A stretch of DNA of 15,508 nt from CAZRSW01 sp964602845 (lineage in GTDB: Bacteria > Chloroflexota > Dehalococcoidia > Lucifugimonadales > UBA826). Below the pieces are notes generated by a model. That model made no database searches, was not told the origin of the DNA, and saw nothing but the letters and a program-made list of their open reading frames with translations. The number at the start of each line of letters is the position of its first letter. Within the stretch, counting starts at the first letter, position 1. A program made the translations under genes and the position numbers. Location: positions 1-15,508 of the forward strand of contig CAZRSW010000028.1 in the NCBI GenBank assembly GCA_964602845.1, written 5' to 3'. Shown in pieces: positions 15,061 to 15,508 of this stretch.

Positions 15061-15136
15061 AGGAGCGTAGCTCAGCTGGTAGAGCATCGGTCTCCAAAAC
15101 CGAAGGTCGCGGGTTCGATCCCTGCCGCTCCTGCCA
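15061..15136 (+). tRNA. trnW: tRNA-Trp (anticodon CCA)
   Basis: Full cloverleaf of 76 nt with encoded CCA. The acceptor AGGAGCG pairs with CGCTCCT, the D arm is GCTC/GAGC, the anticodon stem TCGGT/ACCGA holds loop CTCCAAA (anticodon CCA), and the T arm is GCGGG/CCTGC with TTCGATC. Discriminator is G73, as expected for bacterial tRNA-Trp. A GCCAG/CTGGC hairpin lies about 30 bases upstream (15016-15033). Confidence 0.97.
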
Positions 15137-15216
15137 AATTATAAGACTTGTCAATATAACCCCTATGGATGGAAATTAATACAAGAACGTAAGCATTTAA
15201 AGAAGGAGGTATCCAC

Positions 15217-15508
15217 ATGGCACAACAACATTTTTTCGTGACCGGCGCAATGGGGTGTGTCGGGGCCTGGGTCGTCCGCAACCTTGTCCAAGAAAACGCA
15301 TCGGTAACTGTATTCGACCTCAGTACGGATCGTCACCGCCTAGAATTAATTATGACGGCCGACGAGCTAGCACGTGTTAACTTTATCCAGGGTGATCTTA
15401 CACAGACTAATACGGTCCGCGACGCACTAAAGGACTCTGGAGCAACTCATATTATTCACCTGGGCGCCCTGCAGGTTCCCTTCTGTAAGGCTGATCCACC
15501 AGTGGGTG
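15217..15508 (+). CDS. NAD(P)-dependent epimerase/dehydratase, 5' part only
   Basis: Start of an extended short-chain dehydrogenase/reductase cut by the window edge; 97 codons are visible. The N-terminus reads AQQHFFVTGAMGCVGAWVV, with the TGxxGxxG Rossmann motif for NAD(P) binding. VFDLSTDRHRL at the end of the second beta-strand contacts the cofactor, followed by FIQGDLTQ and HIIHLGALQVPFCKADP. This matches the sugar-epimerase/dehydratase-like branch. ATG 15217 is well supported by AAGGAGGT six bases upstream, the strongest ribosome site in the window. The catalytic YxxxK and substrate region lie beyond the edge, so the substrate is unknown. It begins 80 bases after tRNA-Trp. Confidence 0.88.
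   Translation, partial: MAQQHFFVTGAMGCVGAWVVRNLVQENASVTVFDLSTDRHRLELIMTADELARVNFIQGDLTQTNTVRDALKDSGATHIIHLGALQVPFCKADPPVG

Noticed and set aside
15072..15281. Minus-strand frame over tRNA-Trp with a GIEPATFGFGDRCS-like peptide
   Set aside because: This is the well-known false protein produced by reading a tRNA gene backwards; the tRNA cloverleaf is complete.

Overview
The window looks like housekeeping chromosome from an uncultured bacterium of moderate-to-low GC, most likely a Chloroflexota lineage (Dehalococcoidia / SAR202-like). This is inferred from three things: the Val-Glu-Lys-rich stalk on the iron-type solute-binding lipoprotein, a style I associate with Chloroflexota; the NIPSNAP plus YtcJ-type amidohydrolase pair; and the mix of GTG and TTG starts. 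A 100-N run shows it is a scaffold from a draft or metagenome assembly. No phage, IS element, CRISPR array or toxin-antitoxin module is visible.

Layout. 93-1483 (minus) is a ferric-iron-type ABC solute-binding lipoprotein interrupted by the gap. 1484-1999 is an AT-rich intergenic region with a candidate promoter for the next operon. 2000-5538 (plus) is a tight block: rsmI (16S rRNA methylation), metG (methionyl-tRNA synthetase) and a long-chain polyprenyl diphosphate synthase. It runs head-on into a minus-strand block at 5533-12229 or 12295. In transcription order that block is pyruvate kinase, a cysteinyl-tRNA synthetase fused to a GT2 glycosyltransferase-like domain, a CaCA-family cation exchanger, a NIPSNAP protein and an amidohydrolase. 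The two blocks overlap by six bases, a TCATGA that holds both stop codons.

From 12400 the plus strand carries a coiled-coil/zinc-ribbon protein (COG1579 type) and, eight bases later, a serine-recombinase-like protein whose catalytic residues are replaced. Then come the RNase P RNA gene behind an extended -10 promoter, a tRNA-Trp(CCA), and the 5' part of an NAD(P)-dependent epimerase/dehydratase that runs off the right edge.

The two most notable items are the single-ORF CysRS-GT2 fusion and the apparently catalytically dead serine recombinase in a housekeeping cluster next to rnpB. Secondary points are an assembly gap that can be resolved from the sequence itself, several operator-like palindromes at gene starts, and a divergent pyruvate kinase.
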